Below, in pieces: positions 17,224 to 27,342 of a DNA stretch of 64,000 nt. A program made the position numbers and the translations under genes. Positions within the stretch are counted from its first letter, which is position 1, and every line of letters starts with the position of its first letter. The notes under the pieces were generated by a model, which searched no databases, was not told the origin of the DNA, and worked only from the letters and a program-made list of their open reading frames with translations. Source of the DNA: DATFJT01 sp965230755 (GTDB lineage Bacteria; Bacteroidota; Bacteroidia; Chitinophagales; Saprospiraceae); NCBI GenBank assembly GCA_965230755.1, contig CBDDLT010000023.1, positions 1 through 64,000 on the forward strand. Direction: 5' to 3'.

Positions 17224-19404
17224 ATGAAAATAAACAATTTCGCAGTAAGCACTATTCTATTGATTACTCTAATTTTGAGCTCTTGTGAAAATTCGACAAA
17301 TACAATGAATAAAGAAAATAATATAAATGTCAACCCACCTATAGCGGCTAAGAAAGATACGACACTGGTCACTCACGACAACGAAAGGAATGACCCCTAC
17401 TTCTGGATGAGGCTTTCGGATGAACAGAAGACAGCAGAACAACCAGACGCTCAGACTCAAGAGGTATTGGATTATCTTAACAATGAAAACGAGTATACGG
17501 ACACCGTGATGGCTCATACTGAAGATTTGCAAGACAAGCTCTATGAAGAAATTGTGGGTCGAATCAAAAAGAATGACGAGTCTGTTCCCTATTTCGAAAA
17601 TGGATATTGGTACTATACTCGATTCGAAGATGAAAAGGAATATCCGATTTATTGTAGAAAGAAAGATTCTCTGGAAGCGGATGAGGAAATCATGCTGGAT
17701 GCCAATGAAAGAGCGGAAGGGATGGACTATTATAGTGCCGCTGGACTGGAAGTGAGTCCGAACAATCGCTATCTGGCCTTTGCTGAGGACACCGTGAGCC
17801 GGAGAATATACACGTACAGAATCAAGGATTTGACTACAGGAGAAATCCTTCCAGATGAAATGGGCAATGCAGAGCCCGGATGTGCCTGGGCCAATGACAA
17901 CAGGACTCTATTCTATACTACCAAGAATAAAGTATCGCTACTCTCTGAGAAAATCCTGCGCCATGAAAGAGGAACAAGCAGCAATAAAGATGTGATGGTC
18001 TACCATGAGAAGGATCCATCTTTCTATATCGGAGTTTATAAGTCGAAGTCTGATCAGTATGTCATTATTTATAACACCAGTACTCTAGTATCCGACTATC
18101 ACATATTGAATGCCGATAATCCCAAAGGAGAATTTGCTTCTTTTTCTCCAAGAGATGAAGAACATGAATATGATATCTATCATTATCAAGACAAATTCTA
18201 TGTGATGACCAATTGGGATGCAAAGAATTTCAGATTAATGGAAACCAGTGCTGAGAATACTTCAAAAGAAAACTGGAAAGAAGTAATCGCTCACCGAGAC
18301 GATGTTCTATTGAATGGTCTAGATATATTCTCCAATCATTTGGTCCTTAGTGAGAGAAGCAATGCCTTAACTCATCTTAGAGTTTTCGACCAGGCCAACA
18401 ACAGTGAACACTATATTGAGTTTGATGAAGAGGCCTATGTTACTTATACCTCGGTCAATCCGGAATTCAATACCGAACAGTTGAGATTAGTCTACTCGAG
18501 TTTGACAACGCCATTTAGCACTTACGATTACGACATGAATAAGAAGACGAAGGTGCTCAAAAAACAACAAGAAGTTGTAGGAGGTCATGATCCGGGGAAT
18601 TATAAGACGGAAAGGATGTTTGCTGAGTCCAGAGATGGCAAAAAGGTTCCAATTACTTTGGTTTATAAGAAAGACATCAATCCTTCGGCTGAAACACCAA
18701 TGCTTCTTTATGCGTATGGCAGTTATGGTGTCACGGTAGATCCTCGCTTCAGCAGTGTAAGGTTAAGTTTATTGGACAGGGGATTCATTTTTGCCATTGC
18801 TCACCCCAGAGGAAGTCAGATGATGGGGCGATCATGGTATGAAGACGGAAAAATGTTCAAGAAACAAAACACTTTTAACGACTATGTGGACTGTGCGAAA
18901 CACTTGCATTCTATTTCCTACTCTTCACCAGAGCACAGTTATGCCATGGGCGGAAGCGCAGGAGGACTATTGATGGGTGCCGTTCTCAATCAAGCTCCCG
19001 ATCGTTTTAACGGGGTAATTGCTGGTGTACCATTTGTGGATGTTGTATCCACCATGTTGGATGAAAGCATTCCTCTTACTACCAATGAATTTGATGAATG
19101 GGGAAATCCGAAGAATAAGGATTCATACGATTACATGTTATCGTATTCACCTTATGATCAGGTTAAGGCACAAGATTATCCAAATATTCTGGTAACTACT
19201 GGCCTTTTCGACAGTCAAGTTCAGTACTGGGAGCCGGCTAAATGGGTTGCTAAATTGAGGGACATGAAAACGGATAATAATATCTTACTCTTAAAAACCA
19301 ATATGGAAGCAGGCCATGGAGGAGCTTCTGGAAGATTTAAAAGGTATAAAGAGACTGCTCTAGAATATGCCTTTATGATGGATTTGGAAGGAATTGAAAA
19401 ATAA
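17224..19404 (+). CDS. Oligopeptidase B / prolyl oligopeptidase family (S9A), lipoprotein
   Basis: A 726-aa serine peptidase. The N-terminus (FAVSTILLITLILSSCENS) is a lipoprotein signal with lipobox LSSC; ATG 17224 is preferred over the upstream in-frame ATG 17206. A beta-propeller domain (about 50-440) precedes the alpha/beta hydrolase domain with YAYGSYGVTVDPRFS, nucleophile Ser578 in GGSAGGLLMG, an Asp in GLFDSQVQYWEPAKW, and His in EAGHGGASGR. Sequence around the active site is of oligopeptidase B type, which cleaves short peptides after basic residues. Six bp separate it from the AhpD-like gene. Confidence 0.9.
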   Translation: MKINNFAVSTILLITLILSSCENSTNTMNKENNINVNPPIAAKKDTTLVTHDNERNDPYFWMRLSDEQKTAEQPDAQTQEVLDYLNNENEYTDTVMAHTEDLQDKLYEEIVGRIKKNDESVPYFENGYWYYTRFEDEKEYPIYCRKKDSLEADEEIMLDANERAEGMDYYSAAGLEVSPNNRYLAFAEDTVSRRIYTYRIKDLTTGEILPDEMGNAEPGCAWANDNRTLFYTTKNKVSLLSEKILRHERGTSSNKDVMVYHEKDPSFYIGVYKSKSDQYVIIYNTSTLVSDYHILNADNPKGEFASFSPRDEEHEYDIYHYQDKFYVMTNWDAKNFRLMETSAENTSKENWKEVIAHRDDVLLNGLDIFSNHLVLSERSNALTHLRVFDQANNSEHYIEFDEEAYVTYTSVNPEFNTEQLRLVYSSLTTPFSTYDYDMNKKTKVLKKQQEVVGGHDPGNYKTERMFAESRDGKKVPITLVYKKDINPSAETPMLLYAYGSYGVTVDPRFSSVRLSLLDRGFIFAIAHPRGSQMMGRSWYEDGKMFKKQNTFNDYVDCAKHLHSISYSSPEHSYAMGGSAGGLLMGAVLNQAPDRFNGVIAGVPFVDVVSTMLDESIPLTTNEFDEWGNPKNKDSYDYMLSYSPYDQVKAQDYPNILVTTGLFDSQVQYWEPAKWVAKLRDMKTDNNILLLKTNMEAGHGGASGRFKRYKETALEYAFMMDLEGIEK

Positions 19405-19409
19405 AAACT

Positions 19410-20018
19410 ATGAAGAAACCATTGGTTAGCCCCTTGGATCGAAATGCGAATCCGGAAGCAAGAAAAATGGCTGATTTTTATCAGGAAACACTTGGGTTTA
19501 CTCCCAATAGTCTATTCACTATGATGCATCGCCCTAGGATAGCTGCGGCATTCCTGGAGATGAATCAGGCGGTAATGGAAAACAAAGGGAGGGTAACGAG
19601 TGCGCTCAAGCGCTTGTTGGCTTATCTGTCAAGCAAGACAGCGGGGTGCCGCTACTGCGAGGCTCATGCCATTCGCGCAGCTGCTCGATACGGCTCTGAA
19701 GAAGATAAACTAAATAATATATGGGATTACAAAACTTATCCTGCATTTTCAGAAGCGGAAAGAGCAGTATTTGATTTTGCCATAGCTGCTTCTCAAATTC
19801 CGAATGCGGTCAATGATGAAATTGCCGATAATCTGAGAAAGCACTGGGATGATGGCGAAATAGTAGAAATACTAGGAGTAGTTGCTCTATTCGGATACTT
19901 GAACAGATGGAATGATAGCATGGGAACTCAATTGGAAAATCCTGCTGCTGATGATGGCGTAAAGTATCTTAAGAAAAACGGCTGGATAATAGGTAAGCAT
20001 CAATACACAGATGGATGA
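19410..20018 (+). CDS. Carboxymuconolactone decarboxylase/AhpD-like protein
   Basis: A 202-aa all-helical protein of the CMD/AhpD superfamily. The redox motif is GCRYCEAHAIRAA (CxxCxxH), the arrangement used by AhpD-like peroxidase-related proteins in thiol relay or hydroperoxide reduction. The neighbouring WDYKTYPAFSEAERAVFDFA segment is also typical. It overlaps the following FAD-oxidase gene by 8 bp and follows the oligopeptidase closely, so the three are probably one operon. Confidence 0.82.
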   Translation: MKKPLVSPLDRNANPEARKMADFYQETLGFTPNSLFTMMHRPRIAAAFLEMNQAVMENKGRVTSALKRLLAYLSSKTAGCRYCEAHAIRAAARYGSEEDKLNNIWDYKTYPAFSEAERAVFDFAIAASQIPNAVNDEIADNLRKHWDDGEIVEILGVVALFGYLNRWNDSMGTQLENPAADDGVKYLKKNGWIIGKHQYTDG

Positions 20019-21396
20019 TGTAATTCTTGAATTGAAGAATGCCCTGGGGCAAGAAAAAGTTCTGGGTTCGGACGAGCTTACCCAACGATATGTACACATA
20101 TGGAAAATGGACGAACCATATCTTGCCAATGGACTCCTCATTCCTCAAAGCACACATGACGTTGAAAAAGCGATGAAAATATGTCATCGTCATCATCAGG
20201 AAATCATCGTCCATGGAGGCTTGACCAATTTGGTAGGTGCTACACGAGTAGAAAAACACCAAATTGTTCTTTCTCTCGAGAAAATGAATAATATTGAGGA
20301 AATTGATCCACAAAGCAGAACAGCTACAGTCCAATCCGGTGTCATTGTTGAGCACTTGATGAATGCAGCAGCGGAACACGATCTTCTTTTTCCAATGAAT
20401 TTCGGCGCTAAAGGCAGTGCACAGATAGGAGGTATTATATCGAGCAATGCCGGTGGACTAAGGGTCCTCAAGTACGGTATGACCAGAAGCTTGGTCCTTG
20501 GACTAGAAGTTGTAACGGCAGATGGTACCGTAATTTCGGATATGAAAAAAGTGGTGAAAGATAATTCGGGCTATGATCTAAAGCAACTATTTATAGGATC
20601 GGAGGGTACTTTAGGTATTGTGACCAAGGCAGTATTAAGGTTAGTTGAAGCTCCTAAAAGCAGGAATAGCGCATGGTTAGGCATCGATAATTTTGCAAAA
20701 GTTATAGATGTACTCAAGAGACTGGATATCGATGTGGGGTCATCGCTAAGTGGTTACGAGCTGGTGTGGAAGGACACCTTTATAGCCATGACTTCAGGAC
20801 TGAATAAATCACCACTTCCCTATAACTATTCCTATTATGTTTTGGTGGAATGTTTAGGCGGTAATCAAGATTTAGATAGAACGCATTTAGAAAAACTTCT
20901 GGAGAAATTGCTAGAAGAAAGCACTATTGAAGATGCTTGTATTGCATACACGGATTTGGATATGGAGTGGTTCTGGAAAATTCGAGAAGATGTTCATGTT
21001 CTCAACTCCTTATGTCAATTTGATCAGCATTTTGACATTAGTTTACCCATTCCTTCAATAGGTGATTACGTGGCAGAAGCAAGTGAGGCATTGCTCGAAC
21101 TTCCTTATGTGGAAAAAGTATTTTCTTTTGGTCATCTGGCGGATGGGAACATACACTTCATAGTAGGAAAGACCAATTCAGATACTCTGGCAACAAAACA
21201 AATCAATGAAATAGTTTACTCGGGAATAAAAAAGCTCAATGGTTCTGTTTCAGCCGAACACGGAATTGGATTGGATAAAAAAGAATACCTGGCTCTATGT
21301 CAAAGCCCTGAAAACATTGAAATGATGAAGTCCATCAAGAAACTATTCGACCCAAATAACTTATTGAATCCAGGAAGAATCATCAATGGAGCGTAA
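20011..21396 (+). CDS. FAD-linked 2-hydroxyacid dehydrogenase (GlcD/D2HGDH-like)
   Basis: A 461-aa flavoprotein of the FAD_binding_4 / FAD-oxidase_C type. The PCMH FAD domain shows HGGLTNLVGATRV, AKGSAQIGGIISSNAGGLRV and LFIGSEGTLGIVTKAVLRL. The C-terminal catalytic domain shows FGHLADGNIHFIVG and VSAEHGIGLDKKEYL, with the metal-binding His residues typical of D-2-hydroxyglutarate, D-lactate and glycolate dehydrogenases. It oxidises a D-2-hydroxyacid to a 2-oxoacid; the precise substrate cannot be told. Start overlaps the AhpD-like gene by 8 bp. Confidence 0.88.
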   Translation: MDDVILELKNALGQEKVLGSDELTQRYVHIWKMDEPYLANGLLIPQSTHDVEKAMKICHRHHQEIIVHGGLTNLVGATRVEKHQIVLSLEKMNNIEEIDPQSRTATVQSGVIVEHLMNAAAEHDLLFPMNFGAKGSAQIGGIISSNAGGLRVLKYGMTRSLVLGLEVVTADGTVISDMKKVVKDNSGYDLKQLFIGSEGTLGIVTKAVLRLVEAPKSRNSAWLGIDNFAKVIDVLKRLDIDVGSSLSGYELVWKDTFIAMTSGLNKSPLPYNYSYYVLVECLGGNQDLDRTHLEKLLEKLLEESTIEDACIAYTDLDMEWFWKIREDVHVLNSLCQFDQHFDISLPIPSIGDYVAEASEALLELPYVEKVFSFGHLADGNIHFIVGKTNSDTLATKQINEIVYSGIKKLNGSVSAEHGIGLDKKEYLALCQSPENIEMMKSIKKLFDPNNLLNPGRIINGA

Positions 21397-21413
21397 GCGG
21401 CTAGAACAAATAC

Positions 21414-21447
21414 AAAAAAAGGAGGCCACCTAAACGATGACCTCCTT
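21414..21447 (-). terminator. Rho-independent terminator of the SprB-repeat gene
   Basis: On the minus strand, AAGGAGG...CCTCCTT (stem extended by CA/TG) is followed by a run of T. It begins about 20 bp after the stop at 21468. Read on the plus strand there is no T tract, so it serves mainly the minus-strand gene. Confidence 0.8.
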
Positions 21448-21467
21448 ACCAACAGAACTTACCAAAT

Positions 21468-24203
21468 CTATTTTTTCACAAATTTGCCTGTCTTAACAAG
21501 TTCGCCATTACTTATTCTGTACATGTACATTCCAGTATTCAATGCACTCAAATTAATCTTCAAGACTTCAGAGGAATTGAAGTGATCAATCTCCATCATT
21601 CTGGCTCCGCCTATATTGATGATCTCAATTTTGCTACTTCCGTTCCAAGCATCGCCAAGTTTAACATTTAAATATTGATCGACGGGATTTGGAAATACCA
21701 GGATATTGGCATCTTGGATTTCCTCCAAATCCGTAGTAACACCATTATCTGTCAGTTCGAATTGCAATCCTGATTTGGTCGGATCATCTGCAGTAAGATC
21801 TACCCAGAAGTGGGCATGTTCATATCCTACCAATTCCAGCATCACCTTATATCTTCCCAGCGGTAATTCATTAAAATCAAAGTTTCCGGAGGCATCAGTA
21901 ACCCTATAATCTACCAGTTGGTCAAAAGCATTAAACAATAAGATACTTGCTCCTTCAACGGGATCGTCAGCTCGAGATTTGTTTTCCGCATTCGATAACA
22001 ATCCATCCGGATCATCCACATTTCCAGTGATGCGTCCTGACCCACCGGTAAGTCTGTTCTCATTGACCACCATAACTATGTTATCATTTGGATAATTATT
22101 AAGTCTAGGAATGCTAATGATATTAGCTTCATCCCACAAAATTTCTGATATATGATAGCTCGGTACAAATTGGTCGGCATATGGAGTATTAATCTCTTGT
22201 TCCGCCTTGATAATATAATCTCCATCGGGAATTCCTTCAAAAGAGAAGTTTCTATAACCCGGAAGTTGATCGAGGTCAATACTGCCGTATTCAATAATAT
22301 TTTCTTCATCCAATTGATAAAGGGTCAATACAGTTTTTCCAAGATCTTCATAATTAACGTTGATATCGGTAGTATCAAAGTAATGAATCACACTTCCTCG
22401 TATTAACCTGCGATAATTGGTATTGTCAATGAACTTACAAGCGGATGCCTGACAAGCTGTAGCCGAAGTAACAGTAACACAGTACCACGCAGGTCCTGAA
22501 TAGGTGGCGGTATTCCCTGTCTCCCCGGTACTCCATTCGTAGGTGAACGGCGCTTCTCCTTGTGCATCGGCAAAAAGAAGTGAATCTTGATTAACAATGC
22601 TCACATAACAACTATCCGGAGATATCACACCCGTCACCTGAGCACAACTCCTTGCCACACATCCAGTGGCATCAGTGACTGTTACGCAGTATATTCCAGC
22701 ATACACAGGATATATAGTACTACCCGTTTCGCCAGTATTCCACAGATATGTATATGGTGCTTCTCCCAAAGGATTAGCTATGATCACAAAATTGCCATTC
22801 GCCAGAGTATCAATATCCAGATAAACATTGCAGTTGTTCGGAATATCAATACAGGCCGTAGCCACACATCCCACAGCATCTGTTACTGTAACACAATACG
22901 TGCCAGGCCCCGGATTGTCTATTGTATGACCAGTTGCTCCGGTATTCCACTCATAGGTAAGTGGTTCTTGTCCCCAACCATCAGCAAAAATTAAGGAATC
23001 ATTATAAGCCAAAGTAACATCACATAAGGTATCCACCTGAACATAAACCCTTACACAGGCTATTGCTCTACATCCTTCCGCATCAACGATGGTAGCACAA
23101 TATGATCCGGTCTGATTTGCAATGATCGATTGAGTTATTTCTCCGGTATTCCACCGATACGTAAATGGAGCAACTCCCGTTGCATGGGCAGTAATTATTT
23201 TAGCATCAGCGCTATCACTAACAACTGTTAATGTTACATCACAAAGTGTATCCTGATCTTCATAAATGGTAATACAATCACGGGCTACACATCCCACAGC
23301 ATCTGTGACAACAACACAATAATCCCCTGGCCCATCATTTTCTATGGTATGGCCTGTTTCTCCATTACTCCACTGATAGCTTAGTGGTTCCTGTCCCCAA
23401 CCATCTGCAAAAATCAAGGAATCATTATACGTCAAAGTAACATCACATAAGGTATCCTGTATATCGTATATCGTAATGCATCTACGTGCAACACACCCCA
23501 CAGCATCTGTGACAACAACGCAATAATCTCCTGGCCCATCATTTTCTATTGTATGTCCCGTTTCTCCGTTACTCCACTCATAAGTAAGTGGCTCTTCTCC
23601 CCAGCCATCCGCGAAAATCAAAGAATCATTATAGGCCAATACAACATCGCAAAGCGTGTCCTGATTAGTAAATATATGGAAGCAATTACTTGAAGTACAT
23701 CCAAGGGAGTCAGTGACTGTTACACAATACCACCCTGTATAAGTGGGAAAGATAGATTCAGTAGTTTCTCCCGTGTTCCATTCATACTGAAACGGCGACA
23801 CGCCAACACCATTAGCATGAAGTGCGGAGTCAAAATAACTAATGAAAACCGCACAACTATCCTCTGAAGGGTCTTCATTCAGATCGACACAACTGATAGC
23901 AACACATCCGACAGCATCTGTTATTGTCACACAATACTCGGTCAAACTATCTAAAATCGGATATATTACCTGATTCCCTTGTCCGTCAGACCATTCAAAA
24001 GTAAAGGGCGCCTCTCCGAAAGGCAACGCGTAAAGAATACTTCCACTGGTGCAACCTCTGATTTCCACATAACAGGAATCCTCATCAAGGGTGTCCAGTT
24101 GAATTTCCAATTCAAAATCCAAAGCGTATTTGGTTTCTACAGCTGTAGTTTTTTGTAAGCCAAAAACCAGCATAAAAAGGCCAATTAAAAGTTGATATTT
24201 CAT
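21468..24203 (-). CDS. Large T9SS surface protein with eight SprB-like repeats
   Basis: A 911-aa secreted protein. Signal peptide MKYQLLIGLFMLVFGLQ is followed by eight repeats of 65-75 residues with pattern C-x-V...EPLTYEWNTG...YCVTVTDAVGC...C (about residues 40-590), related to SprB repeats of gliding adhesins. Each repeat carries several conserved Cys, suggesting disulfides. Then come a region of unknown fold, a carboxypeptidase-regulatory-like/CnaB-type domain (GASILLFNAFDQLVDYRVTD, then ASGNFDFNELPLGRYKVML), and a type A T9SS C-terminal domain (ILVFPNPVDQYLNVKLG ... MYMYRISNGELVKTGKFVKK). Likely an adhesin or surface scaffold. Confidence 0.88.
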   Translation of the reverse strand: MKYQLLIGLFMLVFGLQKTTAVETKYALDFELEIQLDTLDEDSCYVEIRGCTSGSILYALPFGEAPFTFEWSDGQGNQVIYPILDSLTEYCVTITDAVGCVAISCVDLNEDPSEDSCAVFISYFDSALHANGVGVSPFQYEWNTGETTESIFPTYTGWYCVTVTDSLGCTSSNCFHIFTNQDTLCDVVLAYNDSLIFADGWGEEPLTYEWSNGETGHTIENDGPGDYCVVVTDAVGCVARRCITIYDIQDTLCDVTLTYNDSLIFADGWGQEPLSYQWSNGETGHTIENDGPGDYCVVVTDAVGCVARDCITIYEDQDTLCDVTLTVVSDSADAKIITAHATGVAPFTYRWNTGEITQSIIANQTGSYCATIVDAEGCRAIACVRVYVQVDTLCDVTLAYNDSLIFADGWGQEPLTYEWNTGATGHTIDNPGPGTYCVTVTDAVGCVATACIDIPNNCNVYLDIDTLANGNFVIIANPLGEAPYTYLWNTGETGSTIYPVYAGIYCVTVTDATGCVARSCAQVTGVISPDSCYVSIVNQDSLLFADAQGEAPFTYEWSTGETGNTATYSGPAWYCVTVTSATACQASACKFIDNTNYRRLIRGSVIHYFDTTDINVNYEDLGKTVLTLYQLDEENIIEYGSIDLDQLPGYRNFSFEGIPDGDYIIKAEQEINTPYADQFVPSYHISEILWDEANIISIPRLNNYPNDNIVMVVNENRLTGGSGRITGNVDDPDGLLSNAENKSRADDPVEGASILLFNAFDQLVDYRVTDASGNFDFNELPLGRYKVMLELVGYEHAHFWVDLTADDPTKSGLQFELTDNGVTTDLEEIQDANILVFPNPVDQYLNVKLGDAWNGSSKIEIINIGGARMMEIDHFNSSEVLKINLSALNTGMYMYRISNGELVKTGKFVKK

Positions 24204-24276
24204 TGTGGTAAATTTTCACCCTTAACCCTTTCGTTTTTTATATCGCTGCAAATAATTCCAAAAAACTTATATTTAA

Positions 24277-25404
24277 TTGATGAATTACGAATTCAGTTTT
24301 TGGGAAAAGCAAGCTTTTTTGGGAAAGGCAGATGCCCTTATAATAGGTTCGGGAATTGTAGGAATATCAACCGCGATTCACTACAAAAAGAATCATCCCT
24401 CGAAGCGAGTTTTAGTTCTTGAAAGAGGGCCACTTCCCAGTGGAGCAAGTACTAAGAATGCGGGTTTTGCCTGCATTGGAAGCCCTTCCGAAGTTCTTGA
24501 CGACCTCGAAAAAGCTGATCTGAAATCTGTACTCAACACCATCTTTAGAAGATGGAAAGGCCTCTTATATTTGAGAGAACTTTTAGGTGATGAAGCAATA
24601 GATTATCGGGAAAATGGTTCTTACGAACTTTTTCGAAATCAGGACAAAGAACTTTTCGAAAAATCCAGAGATCATCTAGATTTTCTCAACAAACACATGC
24701 ATGAACTGACTGGCATAAACAATAATTATTCTATTGATCAGGCCATCATTCGTGAATCCGGTTTTAAGGGATTCGACTATGCCATTTCTAATCGTGCCGA
24801 AGGACAGATCAATACGGGTAGAATGATGAAAAATCTAATTCGCAAAGCATATGATACAGGAGTAGAAATTTTGAGTTCATGTGAAGTTATTTCTTTCAAT
24901 TCAAGCGAAGTCATAACCAGTCTTGGGTGTATAAAATTTAATCAATTGGCTCTATGCACGAATGGTTTTACTGGGAAGTTTTTTCCAGATTTGGACGTTA
25001 AACCAGCTCGTGCTCAAGTGCTGATCACAGAACCAATACCTCAGCTTCAATGGAAGGGAATATATCATTTTGACAGGGGATACTACTACTTCAGAAATGT
25101 GGGAAATAGAATTCTATTCGGAGGAGGAAGAAATCTTAACATTCAAGGAGAAACTACTGAATCTCTCACTACCACAGATGAGATCATAGCCCATCTCGAG
25201 GACATTTTACTCCATCAAATTCATCACGAATCGACCATCAATATAGATGGAAGTTGGGCTGGGATTATGGGTGTTGGACAATTGAAAAACCCAATAGTCA
25301 AACAGATCAATGAAAACACTTATTGTGCTGTTCGTCTAGGAGGAATGGGCGTGGCCATTGGCAGTTTGATCGGGAACGAGTTGGCAGATATGATGGGATA
25401 TTGA
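24277..25404 (+). CDS. FAD-dependent oxidoreductase, DAO family
   Basis: A 375-aa flavoprotein. The dinucleotide-binding motif is ADALIIGSGIVGISTAIHY and the acidic end of beta-2 is VLVLERGPLPSGAS. The C-terminus GSWAGIMGVGQLKNP and YCAVRLGGMGVAIGSLIGNELAD is typical of D-amino-acid/glycine/sarcosine oxidase-like proteins. The substrate amine or amino acid cannot be told. No signal peptide; cytoplasmic. It starts 73 bp from the divergent SprB-repeat gene. Confidence 0.85.
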   Translation: MMNYEFSFWEKQAFLGKADALIIGSGIVGISTAIHYKKNHPSKRVLVLERGPLPSGASTKNAGFACIGSPSEVLDDLEKADLKSVLNTIFRRWKGLLYLRELLGDEAIDYRENGSYELFRNQDKELFEKSRDHLDFLNKHMHELTGINNNYSIDQAIIRESGFKGFDYAISNRAEGQINTGRMMKNLIRKAYDTGVEILSSCEVISFNSSEVITSLGCIKFNQLALCTNGFTGKFFPDLDVKPARAQVLITEPIPQLQWKGIYHFDRGYYYFRNVGNRILFGGGRNLNIQGETTESLTTTDEIIAHLEDILLHQIHHESTINIDGSWAGIMGVGQLKNPIVKQINENTYCAVRLGGMGVAIGSLIGNELADMMGY

Positions 25405-25461
25405 GCCATCGGGCATCATTTTTTATTTATATTGAATCTACTATTTGATGATCTTAAGGAA

Positions 25462-27342
25462 ATGAGGATATTGGTGACTCTATTTTTGATCTTTTGTTCC
25501 ACTTCCATTTATTGGAGTCAGGCATCTGATGGCTCCTTAGGACATACAATTCAAACTGCGGCTTGCCTGGTTGAGAACAACGGAATTACTCTGTCAAACG
25601 AGAATGTTATTGCTTCTCCTCCTCTTGAATTCTCTTGTGGTCGAACACACAATAATCTATTCTATGCTTTTTGCCCAAATGATTCAACCATTGAACTAAG
25701 TGTCGAAGCCACCAATTGTATTCAGGGAGAAGGAATTCAGGTGATCATATACAATATAGAAAGTTATGCAAGCCTGGAAGAAGTATTCTGTTTTTCAGAA
25801 GAATTCCAACTAAGCCTTAATATCTCTATTCAGCTAGAACAAGATCAAATTTATATATTGATGATCGATGGTAATGTTGGTGATGTTTGTGATTTCAGAG
25901 TTGATGTCTCAGGCATAAGAGAGGATGCAGCAGAAATCAATACTCCTTCATTGTCCGAAGATTCGTCTATTCAAATGTGTCTAGGAGATAGTAAAGAGCT
26001 ATTCATTCTGGATACCAACGATCAATGTCTTATCTATCAGTGGCTTGAAAATGAAGATCCACAAATAGAATTAACAGGGTCAAACGATCCTCGCGAAGTA
26101 ACAGTTAAGGCTATTGCTGTGGGCAATACTGAGATTTGCGCCGAAATCACCAATTTTTGTGATAGAAAAAAATCTTGTGTTAAAATACAAGTTATCGCTC
26201 CTCCTTTATTGGAAATTACGGATGCCGATCCAGTCTGCTTTTTAACTGAGGAGGTGAATTTATCCGATTATGTAATTGAGATCAGTGAAAATTATTCCAC
26301 CGAAGAACTTAATATTTTATGGTTTTCAGAATTTCCCGAGTCGAACGATCTCCAATCGAACAGCACCTCAGCTCTGATAAAACGACCGGGCATCTATTAT
26401 GGTACAGCATTGGCTAAAGAGGATACCGCGGGTCTATGTCCTTCTAATGTGGTTAAAATTGAAATGGAGGAAATATCAATTCTACTTGACCACAAAATGG
26501 AAGAAATCAACTGTGGCAAGCAAGCCAAGATTACTTTTCTTTCGGAAAGCAACATCCCTTTCGAAGGAAAGGTATCATTTGTGGTCCAAAATAATGAGAA
26601 AAAGTACAATGCGCATGTAGCAGGAGGAGAGGAAGCTGAAGTAATTGTGGATCTATCAGAAGTTGAGGATTCTATGTGCATAGAAATAGTATCCTTAGTA
26701 GTATCTAGTCCTAAAATGATCAATTCCTGTGTTCGAATTTTGGATGTAAGTTCGTGTATGATTTTGGAAGAACGTAAAACTGTAAATTATTACGTGGAGT
26801 CCGCTGTTTGCTCTGGCGAAAAGATAGAAATCGAGTTTCTCAACGATGGAATACTTCCTTATGAGGTAGAAATTAATGACGGCATAGTCTCTTTGAATAC
26901 GGAAATCAGTTCTGCCAGATCTAAAGTATCTTTTGTTGCAATAAATCCGGAACAAACAAAAGTAGTCTTAGTCAAAGATCAAAACTCATGTCCTTTGGAT
27001 CATCAAGGAATTATTGATGTCGAATTGATTGAAGCCTGCATTTATGTGCCAAATAGTTTTAGCCCCGATAATGATGGAGTCAATGATGAAATGTCTATTC
27101 ACTTTCGAAAACCTACGTTATATTCTTCCATAAATTCACTTAAAGTATTCAATAGGTGGGGACAACTACTCTATGAGCAAAACAACCTGCCGGTTCTAAA
27201 CTCAACCAGACTATGGGATGGGATGGTAAATGGAATACCCTTAGATCCTCAAGTCTTATTATGGACTATTGAATTAGAATATTTAAACTCTTCCAAAAAA
27301 CTATACTATGGAGACATCAGTATCTTATACCAAGTATTTTAG
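25462..27342 (+). CDS. Secreted protein with gliding-motility-type (type B) T9SS domain
   Basis: A 626-aa protein. Start ATG 25462 gives signal MRILVTLFLIFCSTSIYWSQA; the frame opens at TTG 25432. The central part has Ig-like beta-rich segments with paired Cys. The C-terminal 95 residues (CIYVPNSFSPDNDGVNDEMS, LKVFNRWGQLLYEQ, WDGMVNGIPLDPQVLLWTIE) are the CHU_C / type B sorting domain found on gliding-associated T9SS cargo. The last 35 bp overlap the start of the next gene. Confidence 0.85.
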   Translation: MRILVTLFLIFCSTSIYWSQASDGSLGHTIQTAACLVENNGITLSNENVIASPPLEFSCGRTHNNLFYAFCPNDSTIELSVEATNCIQGEGIQVIIYNIESYASLEEVFCFSEEFQLSLNISIQLEQDQIYILMIDGNVGDVCDFRVDVSGIREDAAEINTPSLSEDSSIQMCLGDSKELFILDTNDQCLIYQWLENEDPQIELTGSNDPREVTVKAIAVGNTEICAEITNFCDRKKSCVKIQVIAPPLLEITDADPVCFLTEEVNLSDYVIEISENYSTEELNILWFSEFPESNDLQSNSTSALIKRPGIYYGTALAKEDTAGLCPSNVVKIEMEEISILLDHKMEEINCGKQAKITFLSESNIPFEGKVSFVVQNNEKKYNAHVAGGEEAEVIVDLSEVEDSMCIEIVSLVVSSPKMINSCVRILDVSSCMILEERKTVNYYVESAVCSGEKIEIEFLNDGILPYEVEINDGIVSLNTEISSARSKVSFVAINPEQTKVVLVKDQNSCPLDHQGIIDVELIEACIYVPNSFSPDNDGVNDEMSIHFRKPTLYSSINSLKVFNRWGQLLYEQNNLPVLNSTRLWDGMVNGIPLDPQVLLWTIELEYLNSSKKLYYGDISILYQVF